Shown in pieces: positions 20,058 through 27,621 of a DNA stretch of 64,000 nt. This DNA is from Methylobacterium soli (GTDB lineage Bacteria; Pseudomonadota; Alphaproteobacteria; Rhizobiales; Beijerinckiaceae). Within the stretch, counting starts at the first letter, position 1. Every line of letters starts with the position of its first letter. A model generated the notes under the pieces. The model was given only the letters and a program-made list of their open reading frames with translations. It made no database searches and was not told the DNA's origin. Both the position numbers and the translations under genes were made by a program. The DNA lies in NCBI RefSeq assembly GCF_008806385.1, contig NZ_VZZK01000003.1:124001-188000 (forward strand). Direction: 5' to 3'.

Positions 20058-20097
20058 AAAAACAAAAAAAGTCCCGCAAGCCCGAGGGCTGCGGGAC
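20058..20097 (-). terminator. Rho-independent terminator
   Basis: Stem GTCCCGCA / TGCGGGAC (20071-20078 with 20090-20097) with an 11-nt GC-rich loop. On the minus strand it is followed by TTTTTTTGTTTTT. It ends the small secreted protein gene at 20124. Confidence 0.88.
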
Positions 20098-20123
20098 CCG
20101 CATCGCGTTCGGCGTCGATGGTG

Positions 20124-20393
20124 TTAACGTGTGCCGCTTCCGCTCGCGCTGCCCTGCGGCACCGCGCGCTCGGGCTGACCGGCATTGCCGCCCGCGGCGG
20201 AATCCGTCGTGATCGTCGAGGCACCCGTCGCGCCCGGCGCGATCACGACATTGCGGTCGTTGCCGGTCGTATTGGGCTGACCCTGGACGACTGTTCCGGT
20301 CGAACCCGGCTCACGCGCGGCCGGCGCAGTCTGCGCGAAGGCCGGGGAAGCAATCGAGAGGGCCAGGGCGGTCACAGCAACAATTTTCTTCAT
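20124..20393 (-). CDS. Small secreted protein, hypothetical
   Basis: 89 residues with a clear Sec signal peptide (MKKIVAVTALALSIASPAFA, cleavage likely after AFA). The mature part is low-complexity, rich in Gly, Thr, Ala, Pro and Asn, and has no cysteines. A strong ribosome site (AAGGAGA, 5 nt spacing) and a strong terminator bracket it as a single-gene unit. The function is unknown; it is likely an envelope or periplasmic, probably disordered, protein. The secreted protein at 21236 has a similar composition. Confidence 0.8.
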   Translation of the reverse strand: MKKIVAVTALALSIASPAFAQTAPAAREPGSTGTVVQGQPNTTGNDRNVVIAPGATGASTITTDSAAGGNAGQPERAVPQGSASGSGTR

Positions 20394-20529
20394 GTTGTCT
20401 CCTTGCTGGAAATCCCAGCGTCTGGGCAGATAACTGCGTTCGTCGCATTAGGTTGCTCGCAACTTCTCTCGAAGACGCGGATGCAGATCCGGAACTCCGA
20501 CCGGGCTTGCGGCCGACGGCGCGACGGCC

Positions 20530-20973
20530 TCAGGTCAGTGCCACGATGGCGACGCCCGCGATCATCAGGCCCCCTCCGAGGATGCGCCAAAGGCTCGCCG
20601 GGTGCTGCGCGAAACCGACCCAGCCGAAATGGTCAAGGGCGATCGAGGTGACGACGCCCGCGGTCACCAGGATGCCCAGGAACGGCGCGGCACCGATCTG
20701 CCGGGCGATGAGGAGCTGGGTGATCACGATCCCGCCGCCCAGAACGCCGCCGATCCAGGCCCACCACGGGATCTGCGCGGCCTGATCGTAGCTCGGCAGC
20801 GCCATGCGCCCGGAGATCAGGCCGACGGTCAGGATGCTCAGGAGCGTCCCGGCCCCGACGACGAGCCCGGCGGCCAGGGGCTGCGGCAGGTCCTTGGCCA
20901 GCGTCCCATTCATCCCGGGCTGGATGGCGTTGGCGATGCCCGCGAGCAGCACGCACCCGTACAGATACCACAT
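20530..20973 (-). CDS. DMT-superfamily inner-membrane protein, DUF606/YdcZ type
   Basis: 147 residues with about five TM segments. It begins MWYLYGCVLLAGIANAIQPGMNGTLAK, where the conserved N-terminal Q/N-x-x-N pattern and the length fit the YdcZ/DUF606 half-size relatives of EamA transporters. Substrates of this family are not established. These proteins often work as homodimers or paired small genes; no partner gene is adjacent. Confidence 0.8.
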   Translation of the reverse strand: MWYLYGCVLLAGIANAIQPGMNGTLAKDLPQPLAAGLVVGAGTLLSILTVGLISGRMALPSYDQAAQIPWWAWIGGVLGGGIVITQLLIARQIGAAPFLGILVTAGVVTSIALDHFGWVGFAQHPASLWRILGGGLMIAGVAIVALT

Positions 20974-21235
20974 GCATCGACCTCTTCAGCCTTGGAGTGC
21001 TCGGCAGGAGCCAGGACCCGGAATTGCTTGACGGCCGGAGCGGCGCTTCGCCGGCCGGGCGGGTGCTGACTGATTGAGCGAACGACCCGAACAGGATCTG
21101 GATCCCCGGAGCATAAGCATCGGCTTGGAACGGCTAGGCTTTCGGGAAGACGATCGCGCGGTGATGGATCGGAATTGAACGAAAGGTCGGTGTTCGCCGT
21201 TGGGATCGCAGTTCCTGAAACGGAGGAAACCAACG

Positions 21236-21523
21236 ATGCGTACCACGACGATTAGCCTCGCGACCGCGATGATCCTGGCCTTGTCCGGCTCGGCGTTTGC
21301 CCAGACCGCCACCGGCGGTGGGAGTGCTGAGCGCAACATGACGAATCCCGGGAGCGTGAAGTCGAATTCCGAGAAGGGCATGGAGCGCTCGATGAGCACG
21401 ACGGCGCCCGGCACGGCCGGTGCGGCCGGTGACACCACCGGCTCGACCAGCGGTCACAGCGGTGGTGCCAACACGAGCGGCGGTGCGGCCGGCACCGCGC
21501 CCGGTGCGGCCGGCGCGCGCTGA
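21236..21523 (+). CDS. Small secreted Gly/Ala/Thr-rich protein
   Basis: 95 residues from ATG 21236 (GGAGGA at 21222-21227). A signal peptide ends SAFAQT. The mature part is low-complexity (Gly, Ser, Thr, Ala) and contains the short block MTNPGSVKSNSEKGMERSM. It is followed directly by an intrinsic terminator. It is probably disordered and envelope-associated; I do not know a function. Confidence 0.75.
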   Translation: MRTTTISLATAMILALSGSAFAQTATGGGSAERNMTNPGSVKSNSEKGMERSMSTTAPGTAGAAGDTTGSTSGHSGGANTSGGAAGTAPGAAGAR

Positions 21524-21550
21524 ACGCTTCCAGCATCCCGCAGAGCGATG

Positions 21551-21575
21551 GGGCCGGGTTCATCCCGGCCCTTTT
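21551..21575 (+). terminator. Rho-independent terminator
   Basis: Perfect 8-bp stem GGGCCGGG / CCCGGCCC (21551-21558 with 21564-21571), 5-nt loop, then TTTT. It ends the transcript of the secreted protein gene at 21236. Confidence 0.88.
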
Positions 21576-21705
21576 CGTTGCTCGGAAGGCCTGTTCGGGC
21601 TCGCCGATTGCCGATGCACGACCGACAGGGGCGAAGCGCCGCATGTCGAACCAGGTGCCTCCTCCAGCCTGACGCGTTGGCCTGCCTCACATCCCGGAGA
21701 TGCTC

Positions 21706-21873
21706 ATGGACACTCGCGCAAATTCAACGATCGGCAGCAACCCGGCCAATGCACCGGTGCACCGGCAGGGTCAGGACGTCGACACGGTCGATCAACTCAG
21801 CAGCGTCGTGCTGCTCGGTCTCGCCTTGGTCGGCGGCGCCGCCGCGATCCTGCTCCACTGGCTCATCCACTGA
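21706..21873 (+). CDS. Small single-TM membrane protein
   Basis: 55 residues (MDTRANSTIGSNPAN...). A polar N-terminal 30 residues precede one hydrophobic helix (VVLLGLALVGGAAAILLHWLIH) that ends the protein. CCGGAG lies about 6 nt before ATG 21706; ATG 21700 is also in frame. It has the shape of a C-tail-anchored microprotein. No family recognised. Confidence 0.55.
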   Translation: MDTRANSTIGSNPANAPVHRQGQDVDTVDQLSSVVLLGLALVGGAAAILLHWLIH

Positions 21874-21926
21874 GCCGTCCGGTCTGAGCGGATCGGTGCG
21901 ACACCCTGCCGTCAGGCATCGGGATC

Positions 21927-22061
21927 CTATTCGTTGCGCTCCGGTGCCCTGTCCGGCCGAGGGTCCGGCGAGGACGAGCCCTTTCCGGCCTCGATGAAGC
22001 GACCGATCAGAATTCCGACGGGAATCGAGAGCAGGAACCAGTTGCGGAGGAACCTGAACAT
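21927..22061 (-). CDS. Small membrane-anchored protein
   Basis: 44 residues: basic start MFRFLRNW, one hydrophobic helix (FLLSIPVGILIG), then a charged Ser/Pro/Asp/Arg tail. The inside-positive N-terminus and a single helix are coherent for a microprotein. The ribosome site is weak. Confidence 0.45.
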   Translation of the reverse strand: MFRFLRNWFLLSIPVGILIGRFIEAGKGSSSPDPRPDRAPERNE

Positions 22062-22641
22062 CCTGCCTCGCGGTGCCCGCGCTCGGGGGGCGAGACCGGA
22101 GCCTAGCGTCAGGTGCTCTCGTCCGCAAACGCAGGATTAAGGCCAAGCTTCGACCCCGCCGGCCGTCTTGTCCACAGGATAGACAAGTCCTTCGTGAGAT
22201 GGTCCGGGTCGGAACGAGTGGTGCCGCCCGTGTTCGATTGACAATCGCCGGATGCGGCCTCTTTCCGTCGAAATGCGTTACATATCGCGGCGCCTCTCAA
22301 CGGTCATCGACTGGAATTCGACGAGCCCCGTGCGGTCCCTGCTAAGTTTACCTGTCGCGAGATCGGCCCGGTCGGTGTCGCGACGGGCGGGCCGAGCGCT
22401 TATGAACCCATGTGACTTGGCCCGCCGCCCTCACAACCCGGGGCGACGGATCTTGGCGGAATCGCCCTCCTTCCAGATCGCGCGAATGCTCACGCCTCCC
22501 AGAGGCAGGCTTGGTGGCGACACGTCGCCAACGATCGTTCACGCGGCTGCGCGCGTCGCCCGGATATCGGGGGATGCGCGGGCGACCGGCGATGATAGGA
22601 TCGCGCCTCCCCCACCCAGGTCATGGCACGCCCCGCAATCC
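22062..22641. other. 580-bp stretch without a convincing gene
   Basis: Short frames are present on both strands but have Arg/Pro/Ser-rich compositions typical of out-of-frame GC-rich DNA. A short 7-bp inverted repeat, TGGCGAC/GTCGCCA, lies at 22514-22529. A TTGACA near 22237 has no convincing -10 partner. Otherwise nothing is seen. Confidence 0.5.
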
Positions 22642-22725
22642 ATGGACGTCGTCGAGATCATCGCCGTGGCCGCCGCATTTCTGGGCGCCGGCATCAGCAT
22701 CGGGATCGCCGTGGCGAATTGGTGA
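22642..22725 (+). CDS. 27-residue hydrophobic peptide
   Basis: A micro-ORF, MDVVEIIAVAAAFLGAGISIG..., that is one continuous TM helix with a small Trp-containing end. It resembles in form the tiny subunits that attach to membrane complexes, but I cannot assign one. It converges on the phosphotransferase gene. There is no strong ribosome site. Confidence 0.35.
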   Translation: MDVVEIIAVAAAFLGAGISIGIAVANW

Positions 22726-22743
22726 GGGGATCTGCCCTGCGCC

Positions 22744-23664
22744 TCAGGCCAGGAAGAGCGCGGCCATCATCGCCTCGTCCGAGAGCCCAACCGCGACGCA
22801 GGCCATGAGGATTGTGGCCCGCACGAGCCCCGGGGCCGGCTCCCTGACGCGCCGGGCGAGACGCTCGGCATCCGCCCGCACCGCATCCTCGTTCGCGGCC
22901 GCCTGGCCGAACAGGCGGGACACCAGGAGCGGCAGGCGCCAAGCCCTCAGCTCGGAGACGGGCGTGCCCGTCAGCTGCGCGTAGCGCCAGAGATACAGGA
23001 AGGCCACGAGCTTCCGGATCGGGGTCATCGGCAGAATCGTGCCGAAACGACCGAGGTTCCATCGGCCGTGTTCGAGGATCAGCGCGGTCCTGGCAACATC
23101 GGCGGCGGGGTTGCCGGCGCGCGCCTTCTGCCAATCCACGATCGACAGGCCGTCGGGGGTGCAGATGACATTCTCGGGATGCAGATCGCCATGGCAGAGG
23201 CTGGTCCCGTCCGGCAAGCGATCGAGCACGGCAAGTGCCGCGCGCTTCACGGAATCCGACACGCGCGCCTTGGCGATCTGGCTGCGGAGCATCGCGTGCT
23301 GGCTCGGCAATTGCGCCGCGTCGCAGGTGTGGATCTGGCGCTGGAGGCGCGCAATCTGCCTGAGGGCGATGAGGAGCCCGACCGGATCACGCGCGTAGCG
23401 GCCCAACACGCTTCGCCCCTGGAGACGCGCGAACACGATCCCGGTTCGGCCGTCCTCCTGCGTGATCCTGACGGGCGCCGGGACCGGAAGCCCGCGTGCC
23501 CACGCGAGCTGCGTCGCATCGAACTCGTTGAGGATTGCGGCCGGCTCCCAGGGCACCCGGTAGAGCTTGAGCACCTGGTCGGGCCCGTATTCAAACACGT
23601 CCGAGCTGCGCCCGGAGCCGATTCGAGGGCCACGGGCACGCCGAGGGTCTTGGTCTGCGGACAT
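22744..23664 (-). CDS. Aminoglycoside phosphotransferase-like (APH/choline kinase fold) protein
   Basis: 306 residues with a kinase-like fold. The N-lobe has VFEYGPDQVLKLYR (ATP-site Lys). The catalytic loop LCHGDLHPENVI carries Asp and Asn, and IVDWQKA carries the metal-binding Asp. APH-family proteins phosphorylate small molecules (antibiotics, choline, homoserine, sugars). The substrate cannot be read from sequence, and resistance should not be assumed. Single gene, ATG 23664. Confidence 0.8.
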   Translation of the reverse strand: MSADQDPRRARGPRIGSGRSSDVFEYGPDQVLKLYRVPWEPAAILNEFDATQLAWARGLPVPAPVRITQEDGRTGIVFARLQGRSVLGRYARDPVGLLIALRQIARLQRQIHTCDAAQLPSQHAMLRSQIAKARVSDSVKRAALAVLDRLPDGTSLCHGDLHPENVICTPDGLSIVDWQKARAGNPAADVARTALILEHGRWNLGRFGTILPMTPIRKLVAFLYLWRYAQLTGTPVSELRAWRLPLLVSRLFGQAAANEDAVRADAERLARRVREPAPGLVRATILMACVAVGLSDEAMMAALFLA

Positions 23665-23857
23665 GGAGATTTTCGAGGGCTTCAGCAGCCCCCTGCTTTG
23701 GCGATCAGCAGGCTAAGCAGTGCGCCGAACAGGCGCAATCATAGCAACGCTCAGGCAGAGGCTCAGGCAGGCTTCGATGTGCTCGCGCGCACACCGAGGC
23801 CCACTTCGCGCTCCCATCTCTCTGTAGCCTGCTCCGACGACCTCAACAGGTTGAGGA

Positions 23858-24010
23858 ATGCAGTTGACCTTCATGGGTGCTGTGATGTCCTTACGTTTTG
23901 CTTCCGCCCTTGCCGCCGCTGTCGCGACCGCGATGACCTTCGGTTTCCTGGCGATCGCCGCGCAGGCGCACGTGCTTCTCGCGACCGGCCCAATCGTCCA
24001 AGCCCTCTGA
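23858..24010 (+). CDS. Small membrane or secreted protein
   Basis: Up to 50 residues (MQLTFMGAVMSLRFASALAAAVATAM...). A later in-frame ATG at 23885 would give 41 residues with a slightly better ribosome-site region. It has a single hydrophobic helix, then LATGPIVQAL. It could be a TM microprotein or a cleaved signal with a short mature peptide. Confidence 0.42.
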   Translation: MQLTFMGAVMSLRFASALAAAVATAMTFGFLAIAAQAHVLLATGPIVQAL

Positions 24011-24028
24011 CGGACCAGCCGCGCGGGG

Positions 24029-24700
24029 TCAGTCCGAGGCCGCCACCTGCAGGAACGCGACGGCCCGTTGCGCGTCGCGGGTGAACACGCCGGCCGACAA
24101 AGCACCGCCGCGAACCGCCGCGGTGTCGAGGTTGGTGCGGTGCCTCCGGATATCCGGCCGGCCGGATTTCTGGGGCGTATGCCCGTGCACCACGTGCTTG
24201 CCGAAATCGTAATCGGCGGAGAGAAACGGCTCGCGGATCCAGAGGCGTGTCTCGATGTCGGGATCGATTCCCGGCTGCCCGGGCCGGAACCCGGCATGGA
24301 CGTAGTAGCGGCGGTCGTCCTCGTGGACCGTCGGCAGGCCCGACAGCCAGGCCAGCACGTCATGGGGCAGGTCTTCCGGATCTTCGATGCCGAAGGATGC
24401 CAGGGTGGTGACGCCGCCATTCTCGTGCCAGGCGGTTGCCCCGAGACCGTCCCGATAGGAGGCCAGCATCATCTCCTCGTGGTTGCCCATGAGGCAGATC
24501 ACGGCCTCGGGCTCCCCTTGCTGCAAACCGCGCAGGATCGCGATCACGCGGGCGCTGTCCGGTCCGCGATCGACGTAGTCGCCCAGGAACACGAGGCAGC
24601 GGTCGCGCCCGGCGCGGTGCTGCTCGATCCGCGCGAGCAGCCGCTCGAGAAGGTCAGCGCATCCATGAATGTCGCCGATGGCGTAGGTGAGGTCCGGCAT
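24029..24700 (-). CDS. PPP-type metallophosphatase (serine/threonine or dinucleoside phosphatase)
   Basis: 223 residues with the complete metallophosphoesterase signature: GDIHGC (about 9-14), GDYVDRG (about 40-46), GNHEEM (about 73-78) and VHGHTP near residue 175. The spacing matches bacterial PrpA/PrpB-like PPP phosphatases and ApaH relatives, which use two metals to cleave phosphoproteins or Ap4A. The sequence does not decide between these. Single gene. Confidence 0.88.
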   Translation of the reverse strand: MPDLTYAIGDIHGCADLLERLLARIEQHRAGRDRCLVFLGDYVDRGPDSARVIAILRGLQQGEPEAVICLMGNHEEMMLASYRDGLGATAWHENGGVTTLASFGIEDPEDLPHDVLAWLSGLPTVHEDDRRYYVHAGFRPGQPGIDPDIETRLWIREPFLSADYDFGKHVVHGHTPQKSGRPDIRRHRTNLDTAAVRGGALSAGVFTRDAQRAVAFLQVAASD

Positions 24701-24983
24701 GGCACTCCCGGGACTGTATCACGCGCCATTCCTCACGCAGGCGGTGAGGTCGTCATGACACGGGCCAGACCTTACCGCATGCGCGAACGGCCATGCCCGG
24801 GAATGATGCCACGGCGCGTGGCCGGGACCAGGCCCTTGAGCGGAAGCGGAGTGTTACGGGAGATTAACGTTACGCGCCTATCCGTTCGAGGGGGCCCGGC
24901 CTGCCGTCTTTTGGCCGAATGTCGTGGTAACCCTGGCCACTCCTCGGCACATCACGTCGCTCCCCTCAGGCAACCCCCGTTCA

Positions 24984-25487
24984 ATGCTGCGCTCCACGAC
25001 CCTCCTTCTCCTGCTCACGCTCCCGGCTCTGTCGGCGGAGACGATCTCCGGACCCGCCGTGGTCGTCGACGGGGACACGATCGAGTTGCAGGGCGCGCAG
25101 ATCCGACTCTACGGGATCGACGCGCCGGAAGCGGCACAGACCTGCGAGAACGCGACCGGGCGGACCTACCCTTGCGGCCGCACGGCGGCCCATGCCCTGG
25201 CCGGACAGATCGGCACGAATCCCGTCACCTGCGAGCCTGTGAAGACGCCCAAGCGTGAGCGGGTCGTGGCGGTCTGCCGCGTCGGTCACGAGGATCTGAG
25301 TGCCTGGATGGCCGCGCATGGCCAGGCCATCGCCGAGCGGCGCGCCTCCCCGGCCTACCTCCGGCAGGAAAGCAAGGCCTGGGCGACGCGCCGCGGCCTC
25401 TGGGCCGGGACCTTCGTCGAGCCCATGGATTGGCGCCATGCGAACCGCCGCGCCGAGGTGACCGCGAACCCGCCGGCCAACGACTGA
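24984..25487 (+). CDS. Secreted thermonuclease (SNase) family protein
   Basis: 167 residues from ATG 24984, which begins a signal peptide (MLRSTTLLLLLTLPALSA). The OB-fold core has VVVDGDTIELQGAQIRLYGIDAPE, the SNase N-terminal signature with the metal-binding Asp, and later RERVVAVCRVG. Four cysteines could form disulfides. SNases cut DNA and RNA in a Ca-dependent way. The equivalents of the catalytic Arg and Glu are not all obvious, and many alphaproteobacterial members are uncharacterised. The GTG at 24924 would add a stretch not resembling a signal. Confidence 0.83.
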   Translation: MLRSTTLLLLLTLPALSAETISGPAVVVDGDTIELQGAQIRLYGIDAPEAAQTCENATGRTYPCGRTAAHALAGQIGTNPVTCEPVKTPKRERVVAVCRVGHEDLSAWMAAHGQAIAERRASPAYLRQESKAWATRRGLWAGTFVEPMDWRHANRRAEVTANPPAND

Positions 25488-25526
25488 GTCTCGGAGCGAT
25501 CCGGCGTGCCGATCAGGCAATCCGGG

Positions 25527-25739
25527 TCAGGGCGTTCTGGGGGTCGGAAAGGCGGGCTTCGGGCAATCGGGCAGGATGACCTTGCCGACCGTGTTCTGCG
25601 GATCGCAGGCGGGAACCGCCGGCTTGCCGTCCGTCTCGGCGCGCTGCTCCTCGCGCGCGCTCGACCGCCACAAGCCAATTCCGACCACGACGGCGATCGC
25701 CAGCAGGGCGGCGGCGATCAGAGGCATCCCGAGCCGCAT
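25527..25739 (-). CDS. Small membrane-anchored protein, hypothetical
   Basis: About 70 residues from ATG 25739 (GTG 25742 also possible). One N-terminal TM helix (PLIAAALLAIAVVVGIGLW) precedes a short periplasmic part with two cysteines (VPACDPQNTVGKVILPDCPKP) that could make a disulfide. It overlaps the stop of the next upstream microprotein gene by one base (TGATG), so the two are coupled. Confidence 0.65.
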   Translation of the reverse strand: MRLGMPLIAAALLAIAVVVGIGLWRSSAREEQRAETDGKPAVPACDPQNTVGKVILPDCPKPAFPTPRTP

Positions 25740-25864
25740 CACGACGCGTCCGTGGCGATGCCGGTCGCCTCACGGGCGGGCGATCCCCTCAGGAACACCA
25801 GGGCACTGCCCAGAACCGCCAGGGCAAGGGCGGCGGAGAAGACGAGGAAGAGCCAACGAGGCAT
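25739..25864 (-). CDS. 41-residue membrane microprotein
   Basis: MPRWLFLVFSAALALAVLGS... is one TM helix followed by a short hydrophilic tail (RGSPAREATGIATDAS). The TGATG overlap with the next gene supports that this small frame is translated and forms a two-gene operon of membrane microproteins. No family recognised. Confidence 0.58.
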   Translation of the reverse strand: MPRWLFLVFSAALALAVLGSALVFLRGSPAREATGIATDAS

Positions 25865-25999
25865 GAGCGAAGCAAAATTCCGGTCGGGCGCGGTGCCGGG
25901 AAGGCCGCGGTGACATAACGCGAGACGGACCGATCCGTCGCAACCCTGTCAGGAACAAGCGATAAGCTTGACCGTTGATACGCAGGGGGGGTCATTGGC

Positions 26000-26266
26000 G
26001 TGAGTGGCACGATGGCTCTGACTGGACGGTTCTGGTTCAAGAAGACCTGGAGCGGGAAGCTCCTTCTCCTCGTAGAGGAGAAGAAGCCGAGCTGGTTCAA
26101 GAACGGCGAGTTCAAGCTGCGCTGGCGCGAAGCGAGGCTCCTCGATCTCGCCGAGCTGCCCCTGCAGCCCCTGATGGATCTCGGGCGCCTCAACCGCCCG
26201 AGCTACAGCAGCCGCTCGGCGGGACTTCGCGTCGTCGAGACGGCGCCCGTCGAGAAGGCTTCCTGA
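26000..26266 (+). CDS. Hypothetical protein
   Basis: 88 residues from GTG 26000 (GGGGGG about 8 nt upstream) or ATG 26012. It is basic with several Trp/Lys residues (RFWFKKTWSGKLLLLVEEKKPSWFK), has no signal or TM, and fits a small beta-rich cytoplasmic protein. Codon use is like real genes (GC-rich third positions). No known family. Confidence 0.6.
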   Translation: MSGTMALTGRFWFKKTWSGKLLLLVEEKKPSWFKNGEFKLRWREARLLDLAELPLQPLMDLGRLNRPSYSSRSAGLRVVETAPVEKAS

Positions 26267-26347
26267 CTTGGGCGACGTCTCGCGCACACAGTGTCGGCGC
26301 AGGCGGCCGCGGGTGATACACATCTCTCGGGGCCGCCCGGGAAGGCC

Positions 26348-26842
26348 ATGAGCAGCATCTTCGACGCGCATAGCTTCGCGATCACCGCCCATGCGGGTCA
26401 GATCGACAAGGGTGGCCAACCCTATATCCGCCACCTCGAACGCGTCGCCAACGCTGCGGTGGCGCGCGCCGGGCACGCCCGAGCGGTCGACAGCCTCGCG
26501 ATCGATCCCATGGCGGTGATGCAGGCGGCCATCCTTCACGACGTGCTCGAGGATACGCCTCGGACGATCGCGGACCTGCGCGCCGCGGGCTTCGGGGCGG
26601 ATGTCGTCGAGATGGTGACGATCCTGACGAAACCGGTTGCGCGGACCGCCTACTCGGAACGCATCACGCGGGTGATCGAGAGCGGCAATCTCGGCGCCAT
26701 CCTGATCAAGATGTCCGACAACGCGGACAATCTGAGCCCCGACCGCACCCTGCCCGACGCGGGCTGGCTGAAGGAGCGCTATGCGGCGGGCTTCGCCCGG
26801 CTGAAACAGGCGGCTCAAGGTCTCGGCTACACCGGCGATTGA
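26348..26842 (+). CDS. HD-domain hydrolase, possible small alarmone hydrolase
   Basis: 164 residues from ATG 26348. It aligns by eye with the RelA/SpoT hydrolase (Mesh1-like) fold: AHAGQIDKGGQPYIRHLERVA, the HD motif AILHDVLEDT, a MVTILTKP segment, and KMSDNADNLSPDR near the end. Stand-alone SAH enzymes of about 180 aa hydrolyse (p)ppGpp. No synthetase or TGS domain is present. Alternative: an HD phosphohydrolase acting on other nucleotides. Single gene. Confidence 0.75.
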   Translation: MSSIFDAHSFAITAHAGQIDKGGQPYIRHLERVANAAVARAGHARAVDSLAIDPMAVMQAAILHDVLEDTPRTIADLRAAGFGADVVEMVTILTKPVARTAYSERITRVIESGNLGAILIKMSDNADNLSPDRTLPDAGWLKERYAAGFARLKQAAQGLGYTGD

Positions 26843-27056
26843 GCGGCGAGCTTGCGCCCTGTAGCAGCGCGCGAAATCGTCGCGGCGCCGACGAATCCGG
26901 TGCCGGGACACCCGCTTGGCTCGGTGCGGCGACCGGCATCGACGACCGATCGTCGGGAACCGATCGAGCGCTCCGCTCCTTCTAACCGGACTCGCTGCAT
27001 TGCAGCACGCGACACGACCCGCCTGAGGGGGCGAGATCGCAAGAGATCACCAGTCG

Positions 27057-27554
27057 ATGCTCGGCAAAGTCACCGTACCGTTTCTTCTTTCCGCAGGTTC
27101 TGCCGCCTGTCTGGCTGCCGGTCTTGCCGCCTGTCTCGCGGGACCGGCCATGGCGCAGACCGCATCAGGAACTCAGGGACCGGCCCTGCTGGTTCACGGC
27201 AATTATTGCGGCCCCGGCAACAACGCCCCGTTGGCGCCGATCGACGCCCTGGATGCGGCCTGTGCCCGGCACGATGACTGCACCCCGGATGGCGGGCTGC
27301 CCTCGCGGGCATGCAATCTTCGTTTGGAGCGGGAGGCCGCGCGGATCTCCCGCGACCGGCGGCAACCGGACGATCTCCGCGCGATGGCCGGGCTCGTCTC
27401 CGCCGGAGCCTCCATGATGATGGCTACCTCGGACATTCCGCCGGCGCCGGCCTCGATCCCCGCTGGGCTCGACCGACCCGATACGGCCACCGCGCCGCAA
27501 TGGTTCGGCGCGCCCGCCAACCTGGTGACCGACGAGCCGGAATCCGACGAGTAA
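27057..27554 (+). CDS. Secreted phospholipase A2-like protein
   Basis: 165 residues. A signal peptide (about 1-33, ending AMAQT) is followed by HGNYCGPGNN, resembling the PLA2 calcium loop, and DALDAACARHDDCT, which carries the His-Asp catalytic dyad of phospholipase A2 (HDxC). The rest is helical, with a Pro-rich tail. Prokaryotic PLA2s are small secreted enzymes releasing fatty acids from phospholipids. There are fewer cysteines than in animal enzymes. No downstream partner. Confidence 0.75.
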   Translation: MLGKVTVPFLLSAGSAACLAAGLAACLAGPAMAQTASGTQGPALLVHGNYCGPGNNAPLAPIDALDAACARHDDCTPDGGLPSRACNLRLEREAARISRDRRQPDDLRAMAGLVSAGASMMMATSDIPPAPASIPAGLDRPDTATAPQWFGAPANLVTDEPESDE

Positions 27555-27621
27555 CCGTCGCGGCCAACACCAGGGATCCGGGAGGGGCGCGGCCGCATCG
27601 TCCGTCCCGGCATGCCGAGAC

